Of a DNA stretch of 64,000 nt, positions 1-8,804 are shown one piece after another. This stretch comes from Micrococcales bacterium 73-13. GTDB lineage: Bacteria; Actinomycetota; Actinomycetes; Actinomycetales; Microbacteriaceae. Positions within the stretch are counted from its first letter, which is position 1. Each line of letters starts with the position of its first letter. The DNA lies in contig MKVN01000030.1 of assembly GCA_001898855.1 (NCBI GenBank), positions 1 to 64,000 on the forward strand, read 5' to 3'. A program made the translations under genes and the position numbers. Under the pieces are notes generated by a model, which searched no databases, was not told where the DNA came from, and saw nothing but the letters and a program-made list of their open reading frames with translations.

Positions 1-96
1 GCGCCTGACAGCAGACAGCGCCCCACATCGAACCGACGCCTCGACGGGGCCACTTCAAAACGTCACCCCGGGGCCAGATCAGGTTGACAAAGTCAC

Positions 97-501
97 GCAG
101 ACCTACTCAGGGCAGCCGGTGAGGTAACGCTGCCGACAAGGGGGCCCGATCGACAGATCTCCATCGCTCTCACCGGAAGCATGGCCGCCTACGACTGGGG
201 CGTCGACGGCCGCCGCTTTGACGCCGATCAACCTCTCAGCGGCGCGCACGAGATCCGAGAAGGTGAACGCGTCCGACTCACCATCGACAACCAGACGACG
301 ATGTGGCACCCGTTCCACCTACATGGTCATACCTATCAGCATGAAGGCGGCGGCCCCCGGAAGGACACTTCGATCATCCTGCCGAAACAGACCCTCACCA
401 TCGACTTCGACGCCGACAACCCCGGCCTCTGGGTCGCCCACTGCCACAACATCTACCACGCAGAAACCGGCATGACCACGGTGATCGGCTATCGGGCGTG
501 A
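97..501 (+). pseudogene. Multicopper oxidase C-terminal remnant
   Basis: The last cupredoxin domain of a multicopper oxidase (copper efflux or laccase-like, normally 450-550 residues). The HPFHLHGH segment supplies type 2/3 copper ligands, and the HCHN-x2-H-x4-M segment near the end supplies type 1/3 ligands; both are intact. The first ATG is at 181, giving only 106 residues, yet recognisable family sequence continues in frame upstream of it to about position 97, and an in-frame TGA at 85-87 blocks anything further. The first two cupredoxin domains are absent. Without them the trinuclear site cannot form, so this is read as a 5'-truncated, inactive copy. A short functional cupredoxin starting at 181 is possible but unlikely. 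Some codons are A/T-richer than in the neighbours, which suits acquired DNA. Confidence 0.7.
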
Positions 502-569
502 CTACGGACCCGGTCACGTCAGTGAACAGGTAACGGCGCCGTCGACCGGACGGGCCGTGGGTCAATGCG

Positions 570-589
570 GTGTGACCGCATCGTCACAC
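570..589. repeat. Inverted repeat GTGTGAC-n6-GTCACAC
   Basis: Perfect 7-base arms around a 6-base spacer. It could be a small hairpin ending transcription of the oxidase remnant or an operator. No downstream plus-strand gene exists for it to control. Confidence 0.45.
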
Positions 590-720
590 GACGCGGCTTG
601 ATTGTCGGTCAACCTGGCCGCGCCGCGGCCGCGGACGGCACCGCAGAAGCGGTCGTCCGTCCCGTCCGAAAACCTGTCCGTTTACTGCCCGTAGCCGTCC
701 GTAAACGTCCAGAGATAGAC

Positions 721-754
721 TGAGCTCCAGACGGCAACTGCCGCCTGGAGCTCA
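721..754 (-). terminator. Hairpin downstream of glnA
   Basis: Two 15-base arms (TGAGCTCCAG at each outer end, one mismatch) around the loop AACT, 53 bases past the glnA stop codon. No T-run follows on the minus strand, which is common for terminators in high-GC actinobacteria. It could also serve transcripts arriving on the plus strand. Confidence 0.55.
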
Positions 755-806
755 GTAAATTGCTGGCCTCGGAAACCGGGAGTGCGGTCCCTAAGACCCC
801 TCGGAA

Positions 807-2243
807 TCAGACCCCGAAGTAGAGCTCGAACTCGTACGGGTGCGGGCGCTGCGCGAAGGGGAGCAGCTCCTTCTCCCGCTTGTACTCGATCCAGGTGTCG
901 ATGAGGTCCTGCGTGAAGACCCCGCCGGCCTGCAGGAACTCGTTGTCCGCCTCGAGCGCGTTCAGCGCCTCGCCGAGCGAGCCGGGCAGCTGCGGGATGC
1001 CCTTCGCCTCGTCCGGCGGCAGCTCGTAGAGATCCTTGTCGATCGGCTCGTGCGGCTCGGTCTTGGTGAGGATGCCGTCGACCCCGGCCATGAGCATGGC
1101 CGCGAACGCGAGGTACGGGTTCCCCGAGGCGTCCGGCGCGCGGAACTCGATGCGCTTCGCCTTCGGGTTCGTGCCCGTGATCGGGATGCGGATCGAGGCG
1201 GAGCGGTTGCCGGCCGAGTAGACGAGGTTGACCGGCGCCTCGAAGCCGGGGATGAGCCGGTGGTAGGAGTTGACCGTCGGGTTGGTGAACGCGGCGAGCG
1301 CGGCGGCGTGCTTGAGGATGCCGCCGATGTACCAGCGCGCGATGTCCGAGAGCCCGCCGTAGCCGGTCTCGTCGTAGAACAGCGGGCTGCCGCCGTTCCA
1401 CAGCGACTGGTGCACGTGCATCCCGGAGCCGTTGTCGCCCATCAGCGGCTTCGGCATGAACGTCGCGGTCTTGCCCCACTCCAGCGCGGTGTTCTTGACG
1501 ACGTACTTGAACTTCAGGATGTCGTCCGCGGAGGCGACCATGGTGTCGAAGCGGTAGTTGATCTCGTTCTGACCGGCCGTGCCGACCTCGTGGTGGCTGC
1601 GCTCGACCTCGAGCCCGACGGCGGCGAGCTTGAGGCAGACGTCGTCGCGGAAGTCGGCGAGCTGGTCGACGGGCGTCACCGGGAAGTAGCCGCCCTTGTA
1701 CGGCGTCTTGTTCGCGAGGTTGCCGCCCTCCTCGACGCGGCCGGTGTTCCAGGCGGCCTCGGAGGAGTCGACCTCGTAGAACGAGCGGTTCTGCCGCACC
1801 TCGTAGCGCACGTCGTCGAAGACGAAGAACTCGGCCTCGGGGGCGAAGAACGCGGTGTCGGCGACGCCGGTGGAGGCGAGGTACTTCTCGGCCTTCTTCG
1901 CGACCTGGCGCGGGTCGCGGTGGTAGATCTCGCCGTTGCGCGGGTTGAAGATGTCGAAGACGATGACGAGGGTCCGTTCGGTCCGGAACGGGTCGAGGTA
2001 GGCAGTCGAGATGTCCGGGATGAGCTGGAGGTCCGACTCGTGGATCGACTGGAAGCCGCGGATCGAGGACCCGTCGAAGAGCTGACCGATGGAGAAGAAG
2101 TCCTCGTCGACGGTCGACGCCGGGATGTTGAAGTGCTGCTGCACGCCCGGGAGGTCGGTGAATCGGATGTCGAGGAACTTGACGTCGGTGTCCTTGATGA
2201 ACTTCAGGACCTCGGAGGAATCCTTGAACAGGGGCTTGGACAT
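807..2243 (-). CDS. glnA: Glutamine synthetase type I
   Basis: Makes glutamine from glutamate, ammonia and ATP in the cytoplasm; acts as a dodecamer. The 478-residue length fits the GSI-beta group. Visible signatures are DGSS (58-61), the metal/glutamate segment around residues 134-140, the ATP-site segment ending MHVHQS (275-280) and the DLYELPP segment, whose Tyr at about 406 is the adenylylation target in this family. The ATG at 2243 is preceded by GGAG, which overlaps the palindrome CCATCGATGG (2254-2263). A GlnR-like box lies 67 bases upstream (2310-2347), suggesting control by nitrogen supply. DUF4191 lies upstream on the same strand, 110 bases away. Confidence 0.97.
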   Translation of the reverse strand: MSKPLFKDSSEVLKFIKDTDVKFLDIRFTDLPGVQQHFNIPASTVDEDFFSIGQLFDGSSIRGFQSIHESDLQLIPDISTAYLDPFRTERTLVIVFDIFNPRNGEIYHRDPRQVAKKAEKYLASTGVADTAFFAPEAEFFVFDDVRYEVRQNRSFYEVDSSEAAWNTGRVEEGGNLANKTPYKGGYFPVTPVDQLADFRDDVCLKLAAVGLEVERSHHEVGTAGQNEINYRFDTMVASADDILKFKYVVKNTALEWGKTATFMPKPLMGDNGSGMHVHQSLWNGGSPLFYDETGYGGLSDIARWYIGGILKHAAALAAFTNPTVNSYHRLIPGFEAPVNLVYSAGNRSASIRIPITGTNPKAKRIEFRAPDASGNPYLAFAAMLMAGVDGILTKTEPHEPIDKDLYELPPDEAKGIPQLPGSLGEALNALEADNEFLQAGGVFTQDLIDTWIEYKREKELLPFAQRPHPYEFELYFGV

Positions 2244-2309
2244 GGGTGGAACTCCATCGATGGCGTGGTGCGACTGGGAACTCAGCCGCCACGAGGGTAT
2301 TGGCCCGGT

Positions 2310-2347
2310 GTTTCGCCGGTGTTACAGGCCGTTGCCGGGGAGGTTTC
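2310..2347 (-). promoter_or_regulatory. GlnR-type operator upstream of glnA
   Basis: On the minus strand four 5-mers are spaced by six bases: GAAAC, GGCAA, GTAAC, GAAAC. The last two (2310-2325) match the GlnR half-box GTnAC-n6-GAAAC exactly; the first differs by one base from GTnAC and the second is weak. The site lies between DUF4191 and glnA. GlnR binding is inferred from the Streptomyces/Mycobacterium consensus. Confidence 0.65.
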
Positions 2348-2353
2348 GCGGGC

Positions 2354-3070
2354 TCAGCGGGGCCGCGGGGCGCGGGCCCGCAGCGGGTCCATGCCCTTCG
2401 GGATCGGCAGCGAGCGGTCGCGCTCGAGCGAGGACAGCCGGCTGTTCGCGGTGCGCACCTCGGCCCGGCGCAGCACGCGCTTGTAGCGGCGCAGCGTCGC
2501 CGGGATCCGGTGCAGCGGCACCGCGTCGGCGTCCGGTCCGACCTTGATGACGTGGATCGGGACGTTCGGCAGCACCCGCTGCAGGATCCGGCGCTGCTCG
2601 TCGACGAGGCGCTGGGTGCGGCTGGCGGGGCCCTCGGCGATGAGGGCGACGCCGCCCTTGCCGATCACCCGGTACACGGCGTCCTGGGTCTTCGGGTTGA
2701 TGCCGACCGGCATCGAGTCGCCGGTCCAGCCGCCGCGCAGCGAGTTCTGGATCACGGCGCTGGCCGCGCCGGCCTGGCCGGCGATCCGGCTGTAGGCGGC
2801 GCGCTCCGCTCGCCGGCCCAGCACGATGAGGAACAGCAGCAGGCCGAGCAGCACGCCGGCGATGATGACGAGCACGAGCCCGATCACGTTGCCGGGCAGC
2901 AGCAGCAGGCCGAGCAGCACCGCGAGCAGGATCGGGGCGATGCCCGCGGCGAGCAGGATCCAGAGCGATGCGGGATCCTCGCGGACGGTCATCTTCAGGA
3001 CCGTCCACATCTGGGCGATGCGTCCGGGCTCCTTCGGGGCCTTGCCGGTCGCGGTCGTCGTGCGGGCCAT
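2354..3070 (-). CDS. DUF4191 family membrane protein
   Basis: A 238-residue protein of the actinobacterial DUF4191 family, function unknown. Two hydrophobic segments at about residues 37-58 and 62-83 anchor it in the membrane. The rest is a charged cytoplasmic domain with a VYRVIGKGGVALIAEGP stretch typical of the family, and the C-terminus is basic. In related genomes it normally sits between lipA and glnA; here glnA follows but lipA is missing upstream. The ATG at 3070 is chosen because a TAAACT hexamer ends 7 bases before it, giving a probable leaderless transcript. Confidence 0.85.
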   Translation of the reverse strand: MARTTTATGKAPKEPGRIAQMWTVLKMTVREDPASLWILLAAGIAPILLAVLLGLLLLPGNVIGLVLVIIAGVLLGLLLFLIVLGRRAERAAYSRIAGQAGAASAVIQNSLRGGWTGDSMPVGINPKTQDAVYRVIGKGGVALIAEGPASRTQRLVDEQRRILQRVLPNVPIHVIKVGPDADAVPLHRIPATLRRYKRVLRRAEVRTANSRLSSLERDRSLPIPKGMDPLRARAPRPR

Positions 3071-3077
3071 GCGTGCC

Positions 3078-3083
3078 AGTTTA
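3078..3083 (-). promoter_or_regulatory. -10 element of DUF4191 gene
   Basis: TAAACT on the minus strand, 7 bases before the ATG at 3070. Confidence 0.5.
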
Positions 3084-3212
3084 CGGGGCGCGCGTCGCCG
3101 CTCGATCCCCTCGCAGCGGGGGCGGTCCCTCACAGTCGGACGGTCTCGCGATCGCTCCCCGATGGAGCCGTCGCCGACGAACGCCGGCCCTGGCTCCCGG
3201 CAGAGTGGGCCC

Positions 3213-4358
3213 ATGACCGGGCTCGAGCTGGACCAGTCCGCCGCCGTGCGGCTGTCGACCGCGCTGTGGCGAGCGCGGGGCGACCACGTGGCGCGGCTCG
3301 CGGCCGTGACGAGCACGCCGGACGGACGGGTGCGGGTCGAGGTGGAGGAGGGGACGACCCCGCTGCGGGAGGTGCTCGCGGGCGATCTGCGGCTCGGCGA
3401 GGCGGTCACCGTCCTGGTGCCGCTCGCCGGGGCGGTGGACTCCGTCTCGCGGGCGGGGCTCGTGCACGACGCCATCGGCGTCGAGGCGGTCCGCTTCGAC
3501 GACCGCGGCGCGCCGGTGCTCGGCGCCTTCGAGGCCGCCCGGGTGCCGGATCCAGGCATGGATGACCTCGCCGCCCCTACCACCAGCGGCGGCGGCCGGC
3601 ACGTCGCCGCCTACCGTCGGCTCGCCGAGGAGGTGCTCGACGCCGTGCGGCCGCTCGAGGAGGAGCGGGACCCGCTGCGGCTCGCCCGCGCGCTGCTCGC
3701 CGAGCTGGAGGTCGACGGCTCCGACGGCCTCGGCGCCTTCGCCGAGCGGATGCTCGGGATCGCCGCGCCGGAGCCCGTTCGCCTCCGCGTGCGGCCGGAG
3801 ACGAGCCCGCACCCGGAGCCGGCGGTGAGGCCGACGCCTTCGTCCTCCGCATCGTCCGACCGTCGCGTCTCGCCGTCGTCGCACCCTCGCGTCCCGCCGA
3901 TCGCGGCGTCCGGCCCGATCGGCCGCCGGTGGGCGCCCGAGCGCCGGCGGGAGATCGTTCGGCGCCTGCGCGGACGGCTGGGCGCCGTGCGCCCGCGGTT
4001 CTGGATCCCGGCGGTCGCCGTCGCATCGGCGCTCGTGCTCGCGGCCGTGCTCGTCCCGGCCGACCCCGAACCGCCGCCGCTGGCGCCCGCCCCGTCCGGC
4101 GCGCCGGCGCCGACCCATTTCGGGGAGCCCGCGGCGGCCGCAGCGGCGACCAGCTCGTCCGGACCGGCGACGATCCCGGCCGACCCGGCGGCGGCCGCGC
4201 TCCAGCTGCGCGCCGACGCCGTGACGGCGGACGTCGTCGACGACTACGGCGACGTGGTGCTGCTCCGCCTGGGGACGGCCGCGGGGGAGGAGGACGTGCT
4301 CATCGAGCGCGCCGACGCCGGCTGGCGTCTGCGCGAGACGCTGCCGGAGCCGGGATGA
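3213..4358 (+). CDS. Pseudokinase-like single-pass membrane protein
   Basis: 381 residues with no firm family assignment. Residues 24-110 resemble the C-lobe of a Ser/Thr kinase with the catalytic residues lost: AGLVHDAIG (81-89) lies where the HRD loop belongs and VLGAFEAAR (102-110) where DFG belongs. There is no glycine loop and no recognisable ATP-binding lysine. A Pro/Ser-rich linker (about 195-235) and a basic stretch lead to one membrane helix (263-281), then a Pro/Ala-rich extracellular part. It is the only plus-strand gene among minus-strand neighbours and fills the place where lipB and lipA usually lie. Its stop is 9 bases from that of sucB (convergent). A pseudokinase sensor is an inference; the ATG at 3213 is the best-placed start. 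Confidence 0.75.
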   Translation: MTGLELDQSAAVRLSTALWRARGDHVARLAAVTSTPDGRVRVEVEEGTTPLREVLAGDLRLGEAVTVLVPLAGAVDSVSRAGLVHDAIGVEAVRFDDRGAPVLGAFEAARVPDPGMDDLAAPTTSGGGRHVAAYRRLAEEVLDAVRPLEEERDPLRLARALLAELEVDGSDGLGAFAERMLGIAAPEPVRLRVRPETSPHPEPAVRPTPSSSASSDRRVSPSSHPRVPPIAASGPIGRRWAPERRREIVRRLRGRLGAVRPRFWIPAVAVASALVLAAVLVPADPEPPPLAPAPSGAPAPTHFGEPAAAAAATSSSGPATIPADPAAAALQLRADAVTADVVDDYGDVVLLRLGTAAGEEDVLIERADAGWRLRETLPEPG

Positions 4359-4367
4359 CCGGCGGGC

Positions 4368-5738
4368 TCAGATCCCGAGGTCCGCGGCGAAGTCGCCCGC
4401 CTCGAGCCGGGCCTTGACCGCGGTGAGGTACCGGGCCGCGTCGGCACCGTCGATGATGCGGTGGTCGTAGGACAGCGCGAGGTACACGAACGAGCGGATC
4501 GCGATCGCCTCGGAGCCGTCGACCTCGACGACCGCCGGCCGCTTGGTCACGATGCCCGTGCCCAGGATCGCGGACTGCGGGAGGAAGACGACCGGGGTGT
4601 CGAACAGCGCCCCGCGGGAGCCGGTGTTGGTCAGCGTGAAGGTGCCGCCGGAAAGCTCGTCGGGCTTCAGCTGGTTGTTCCGCGTGCGGTCGGCGAGGTC
4701 CGCGATCTCCGCGGACCACTGCGCGACGGTCTTGCCGAGCGCGTCGCGGACGACCGGGGTGAGCAGCCCGCGGTCGGTGTCGACCGCGATCGAGACGTTC
4801 TCCGAGGCCGGGTAGACGATGCTGTCGCCGTCCACCGTCGCGTTGATGATCGGGTAGGCCGCGAGCGCCTCGGTCGCGGCGAGGGCGAAGAACGGCAGGA
4901 AGGAGAGCTTCTGACCGGTCTTCGCGAGGAAGTCCGCCTTCACCGCGTCGCGCAGCTGCGCGACGGCCGTCACGTCGACCTCGACGACGCTCGTCAGCTG
5001 CGCGGTGCTCGTCATGGAGAGCACGGCGCGCTCGGCGACCACCTTGCGCAGCCGCGACATCGGCGCGCTCGTGCCGCGCAGCGGCGAGACCGCCGGTGCC
5101 GCGGGTGCCGCCGGGGCGGCCTTCGCAGCCGGTGCGGAGCCGGCGGCGGCCGCGGCAAGGACGTCCTCCTTGGTGATCCGGCCGCCGACGCCGGTGCCCT
5201 GCACGGTCGCGATGGCGACGCCGAGGTCGTTGGCGAGCTTGCGGACGATCGGGGTGAGATAGCCGACCGTCTCGTCGTCGGCGTTGGGAGTCGCGGGAGC
5301 GACCGGCGCGGCAGCAGCAGGGGCAGGAGCCGGCGCGGGCGCGGACGGCGCGGCCGCGGGCGCTGCCGGGGCGGCGGGCTCGGGCGCGGGAACAGGGGCC
5401 GGAGCGGGCTCGGGGGCCGGCTGCGGCGCGACGACCGGCTCGGGCACCGGGGCCGCCGCGGGAGCGGCCGGCGCCTCGGCGGCGGGGGCGGCCGGGGCCT
5501 CGCCCGCCTCGCCGATCCGGGCGAGCACGGCCCCGACCTCGACGGTCTCGTCCTCGGCGACGAGGATCTCCTGGAGCACCCCCCCGACCGGCGAGGGGAT
5601 CTCGGTGTCGACCTTATCGGTCGAGATCTCCACCAGCGGCTCGTCGACGGCCACGGTGTCGCCGACCTGCTTGAGCCATCGCGTGACGGTGCCTTCGGTG
5701 ACGCTTTCGCCGAGTGCCGGGAGGACGACGTCGCTCAT
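4368..5738 (-). CDS. sucB: 2-oxoacid dehydrogenase E2 (dihydrolipoamide acyltransferase)
   Basis: The E2 core of a 2-oxoacid dehydrogenase complex (2-oxoglutarate or pyruvate), transferring the acyl group from lipoamide to CoA. A single lipoyl domain (1-78) carries the lipoylated Lys42 in STDKVDTE. A long Ala/Pro linker (80-150) follows, then the E1/E3-binding domain (160-195) and a catalytic domain ending in DHRIIDG (H426, D430). The 456-residue length is normal for a one-lipoyl E2. It lies 29 bases downstream of lpdA and is probably co-transcribed with it. No E1 gene is in the window. Which 2-oxoacid it serves cannot be read from the sequence; the sucB name follows actinobacterial convention. 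Confidence 0.9.
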   Translation of the reverse strand: MSDVVLPALGESVTEGTVTRWLKQVGDTVAVDEPLVEISTDKVDTEIPSPVGGVLQEILVAEDETVEVGAVLARIGEAGEAPAAPAAEAPAAPAAAPVPEPVVAPQPAPEPAPAPVPAPEPAAPAAPAAAPSAPAPAPAPAAAAPVAPATPNADDETVGYLTPIVRKLANDLGVAIATVQGTGVGGRITKEDVLAAAAAGSAPAAKAAPAAPAAPAVSPLRGTSAPMSRLRKVVAERAVLSMTSTAQLTSVVEVDVTAVAQLRDAVKADFLAKTGQKLSFLPFFALAATEALAAYPIINATVDGDSIVYPASENVSIAVDTDRGLLTPVVRDALGKTVAQWSAEIADLADRTRNNQLKPDELSGGTFTLTNTGSRGALFDTPVVFLPQSAILGTGIVTKRPAVVEVDGSEAIAIRSFVYLALSYDHRIIDGADAARYLTAVKARLEAGDFAADLGI

Positions 5739-5767
5739 GGTGCTGTGCTCCTTCTACCTACTCGCGA

Positions 5768-7141
5768 TCAGATCGCGTGCAGCGGCTTGCCGGCGAGGGC
5801 GAGGAATGCCTCGCCGAGCGCCTCGTTCTGGGTCGGGTGGGCGTGGATGAGGGGGGCTACGTCCTCCGGGTACGCCTCCCAGTTCACGGCGAGCTGCGCC
5901 TCGCCGATGAGCTCGCCGACGCGCGCGCCGATCATGTGCACGCCGAGCACCGGGCCGTCCTTGAGCCGGACCACCTTGATCGACCCGGAGGTGTGCAGGA
6001 TGTGGCTCTTCCCGTTGCCGGCGAGGTTGTAGTCGTAGGTCGTGACGGCGTCCGCCCCGTGCGCCTCGACCGCCTTCGCCTCGGTGAGGCCGACGGAGGC
6101 GACCTCGGGGTCGCTGTAGGTGACCTTCGGGATGTTGACGTCGGGGACGACGATGGGCTTCAGCCCGGCGATCTCCTCGGCGACGAAGATGCCCTGCTGG
6201 AAGCCGCGGTGCGCGAGCTGCAGGCCGGGGACGATGTCGCCGACCGCGTAGACCCCGGGCAGGCTGGTGCGCAGCCGCTCGTCGGTGATGACGAAGCCGC
6301 GGTCCATCGTCACGCCCGCCTCCTCGAAGCCGAGGCCGGCGGTGGCCGGGCCGCGGCCGACGGCCACGAGCAGCACGTCGCCCTCGATGGTCTCGCCGTT
6401 CTCGAGCGTGACGGTCACCCCGTCGGCGGTCTGCGTCGCGGACTGGAAGCGCACGCCGAGCTTGAAGTCGATGCCGCGCTTGCGGAACGCGCGCTCGAAC
6501 TGCTTCGAGATGGACTCGTCCTCGTTCGGGACCAGGTGGGGGAGCGCCTCGACGATCGTGACGTCGGCGCCCCAGGACTTCCAGACCGAGGAGAACTCGA
6601 CGCCGATCACGCCGCCGCCGAGCACGATCGCCTTCCGCGGCACCGTCTCGAGCGCGAGCGCCTGCTCCGAGGTGATGATCCGGCCGCCGATCTCCAGGCC
6701 GGGCAGGGTCCGCGAGTAGGAGCCGGTGGCGAGCACGACGTGCTTGCCGGTGTAGGTGTCGGCGCCGACCTGGACGGTCAGCGGGGCGACGAGCCGGCCC
6801 TCGCCCTCGACGGTCGTGATCCCGCGGGCCTTGAGCAGGCCCTGCAGGCCCTTCCACTTGGACTGGACGACCTCGTCCTTGTAGGCCTGGACGCCGGGGA
6901 CGTCGATGCCCTGGAACTCGGCCGTCACCCCGAACTTCGCGGCGTCGCGCGCGGCGTCGGCGACCTCGGCGGCGTGCAGCAGCGCCTTGGTGGGGATGCA
7001 GCCGACGTGCAGGCAGGTGCCCCCGACCTTGCTCTTCTCGATGAGCGCGACGCTCATCCCGAGCTCGGTGGCGCGCAGGGCGGCGGCGTAGCCGCCGCTG
7101 CCGGCGCCGAGGACGACGAGGTCGAAGGTCTGATCAGTCAC
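5768..7141 (-). CDS. lpdA: Dihydrolipoyl dehydrogenase (E3)
   Basis: FAD enzyme that reoxidises dihydrolipoamide with NAD+. An N-terminal FAD Rossmann motif GAGSGGYAA (12-20) precedes the redox disulfide GGTCLHVGC (C43, C48). A second NAD-binding glycine motif (VLGGGVIG, around 180) follows, and the C-terminal HPTQNE supplies the catalytic His435-Glu440 pair. 457 residues, the usual length. It is followed by sucB on the same strand, giving an E3-E2 operon, with pepA upstream 51 bases away. Confidence 0.96.
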   Translation of the reverse strand: MTDQTFDLVVLGAGSGGYAAALRATELGMSVALIEKSKVGGTCLHVGCIPTKALLHAAEVADAARDAAKFGVTAEFQGIDVPGVQAYKDEVVQSKWKGLQGLLKARGITTVEGEGRLVAPLTVQVGADTYTGKHVVLATGSYSRTLPGLEIGGRIITSEQALALETVPRKAIVLGGGVIGVEFSSVWKSWGADVTIVEALPHLVPNEDESISKQFERAFRKRGIDFKLGVRFQSATQTADGVTVTLENGETIEGDVLLVAVGRGPATAGLGFEEAGVTMDRGFVITDERLRTSLPGVYAVGDIVPGLQLAHRGFQQGIFVAEEIAGLKPIVVPDVNIPKVTYSDPEVASVGLTEAKAVEAHGADAVTTYDYNLAGNGKSHILHTSGSIKVVRLKDGPVLGVHMIGARVGELIGEAQLAVNWEAYPEDVAPLIHAHPTQNEALGEAFLALAGKPLHAI

Positions 7142-7192
7142 GGTCGAATCCTCATATCTTCGTGAAGCGTTCCCTGAAGGCCCGGCACAACC

Positions 7193-8701
7193 CTACCGGT
7201 CTCCGGCGAGGTCCGCGGCGAGCGCGACGAGGCTGCGGACGGCGACGCCGGTGGCGCCCTTGTCGGTGTAGCCGTAGGCGCCGCCCTCGTTGTTCGCGGG
7301 CCCGGCGATGTCGAGATGGGCCCACGGGATCCGCGCGGCGCCGTCCTCGTCGGAGACCCGCCCGACGAAGTCCTGCAGGAAGGCGCCGGCGATGAACATG
7401 CCGCCGGCGGTCGCGCCCATCTTCACGTTCGCGAGGTCCGCGACGTCGGACTTCAGCTGCGGACGCCACTCGGGCCCGAGCGGGACCCGCCAGAGGTCCT
7501 CCCCGATCCGCCCCGCCGCGGCGACCAGTCGATCGGCGAGCGCGCCGTCGCCCATGACCGGCACCGTGCGGAAGCCGAACGCGTTCCGCGCCGCGCCGGT
7601 GAGCGTCGCGACGTCGACGATCGCGTCGGGGCGCAGCTCGCTGGCCGCGACCAGCCCGTCGGCGAGCACCAGCCGGCCCTCGGCGTCGGTGTTCAGCACC
7701 TCGACGGTGGTGCCGCCCTTGATCGTGATGACGTCGTTCGGCCGGATCGCGTGACGGCCGACCATGTTCTCCGCGACGCAGAGGAACGCGGTGATCGCCG
7801 TCGGCACGCGGAGCCGGGCCGCCGCGAGCGTCGCGGCGAGCACCGTGGCGGCGCCCGTCATGTCGTACTTCATGCCGACCATCGAGGCGGCGGGCTTCAA
7901 GGACAGGCCGCCGGTGTCGAAGGTGATGCCCTTGCCGACGAGCGCGAGATGGGCCGTCGCGCCGGCCGGCCGGTACTCGACGACGACCAGCCGCGGCGGG
8001 TGCTCCGAGCCCTGCCCGACGGCGAGGATCCCGCCGAAGCCGCCGGCGGCGAGCGCGTCCGGCTCGAGCACGCGGGCGGCGATCGGGACGCCGGCGGCGG
8101 CCAGGGCCTCGACCTCGGCCGCCGCGCGCGCGGCGAGCGCGGCGGGGACGAGGTCGTTCGCCGGGGTGTTGACGAGATCCCGGACCAGGTGCACGGCGCC
8201 CGCCGTCGCGGCGGCGGCGTCCACGGGCTCCTCGGACAGCGCGCCTGCGCCGGCCAGCACGATCGCGGTCGGCGCGGCCGACCTCGCGTCCGGCCTCGAG
8301 CGGTACCCCTCGAAGGCGTAGGCGCCGATCGCCGCGCCCTCGAGGATCGCGGCCGCCTGCTCCGGGCCGTCGAACGGCAGCGCCAGGACGACCGTCCCGA
8401 CGCCGCGCAGCTGCCGGGTCGCGGCGCCGGCCGCCCGGCGCAGCGCGTTCGCGTCGGGCTCGTCGGCTCCGAGCCCGATCGCCGCGATCGAGCCGGCGGC
8501 GACGCCGCCGCCCGGGAGGCGGACGAGCTCGTCGGCGGCGCCCGTCGCGCCAACCGCGGCGAGCGGCTCGGCGAGGTCCGCGAGCGGGCCGTCGGCGAGG
8601 ACGACCGGGCCGCCGTCGCCCTTCGCGACGGCGATCACGAGGACGTCGCCCTCGGTCTCGGCTGCGGGTCGTGAGGAGCAGGAGAGCACGGGGATCGCCA
8701 C
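7193..8701 (-). CDS. pepA: Leucyl aminopeptidase (M17)
   Basis: Cytosolic two-metal aminopeptidase of family M17 that removes N-terminal residues from peptides. VGKGITFDTGG (255-265) and NTDAEGRL (337-344) supply metal ligands and the catalytic Lys and Arg. 502 residues, standard for the family. The GTG at 8701 is taken as start because a TAGGAT hexamer ends six bases before it, which suggests a leaderless transcript. The gene is divergent from the PAC2 gene; the two -10 elements lie within the ~100-base gap. Confidence 0.95.
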   Translation of the reverse strand: MAIPVLSCSSRPAAETEGDVLVIAVAKGDGGPVVLADGPLADLAEPLAAVGATGAADELVRLPGGGVAAGSIAAIGLGADEPDANALRRAAGAATRQLRGVGTVVLALPFDGPEQAAAILEGAAIGAYAFEGYRSRPDARSAAPTAIVLAGAGALSEEPVDAAAATAGAVHLVRDLVNTPANDLVPAALAARAAAEVEALAAAGVPIAARVLEPDALAAGGFGGILAVGQGSEHPPRLVVVEYRPAGATAHLALVGKGITFDTGGLSLKPAASMVGMKYDMTGAATVLAATLAAARLRVPTAITAFLCVAENMVGRHAIRPNDVITIKGGTTVEVLNTDAEGRLVLADGLVAASELRPDAIVDVATLTGAARNAFGFRTVPVMGDGALADRLVAAAGRIGEDLWRVPLGPEWRPQLKSDVADLANVKMGATAGGMFIAGAFLQDFVGRVSDEDGAARIPWAHLDIAGPANNEGGAYGYTDKGATGVAVRSLVALAADLAGDR

Positions 8702-8707
8702 CTGATC

Positions 8708-8713
8708 ATCCTA
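8708..8713 (-). promoter_or_regulatory. -10 element of pepA
   Basis: TAGGAT on the minus strand, six bases before the GTG start. Confidence 0.55.
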
Positions 8714-8792
8714 GGTTTCCGGCGGAGGCCGCCCGATCGGGCGTGTTCGCCCACAGCGTCGCCGCGTCCCCGGTGCGGCGGAGCTCCGCGCG

Positions 8793-8798
8793 TAGGCT
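8793..8798 (+). promoter_or_regulatory. -10 element of PAC2 gene
   Basis: TAGGCT six bases before the ATG at 8805. Confidence 0.55.
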
Positions 8799-8804
8799 GG
8801 TCGC

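Larger units (their letters stand above)
502..806. other. Gene-free stretch with inverted repeats
   Basis: No coding region is supported here. The stretch holds a 7-base perfect inverted repeat with a 6-base spacer (570-589), a 7-base inverted repeat CGTTTAC/GTAAACG (679-685 and 701-707) and the hairpin at 721-754. It separates the oxidase remnant from the 3' end of glnA and may be the edge of a rearranged or acquired segment. Confidence 0.5.

Noticed and set aside
84-89. TTGACA as promoter for the oxidase remnant
   Set aside because: No -10 hexamer at the right spacing; probably chance.
570-589. CRP/GlxR-type operator
   Set aside because: TGTGA and TCACA are 8 bases apart rather than 6, and no plus-strand gene follows.
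840-2486. Long open frame antisense to glnA
   Set aside because: It mirrors a conserved gene at high GC, its product has no domain, and glnA with all motifs lies opposite.
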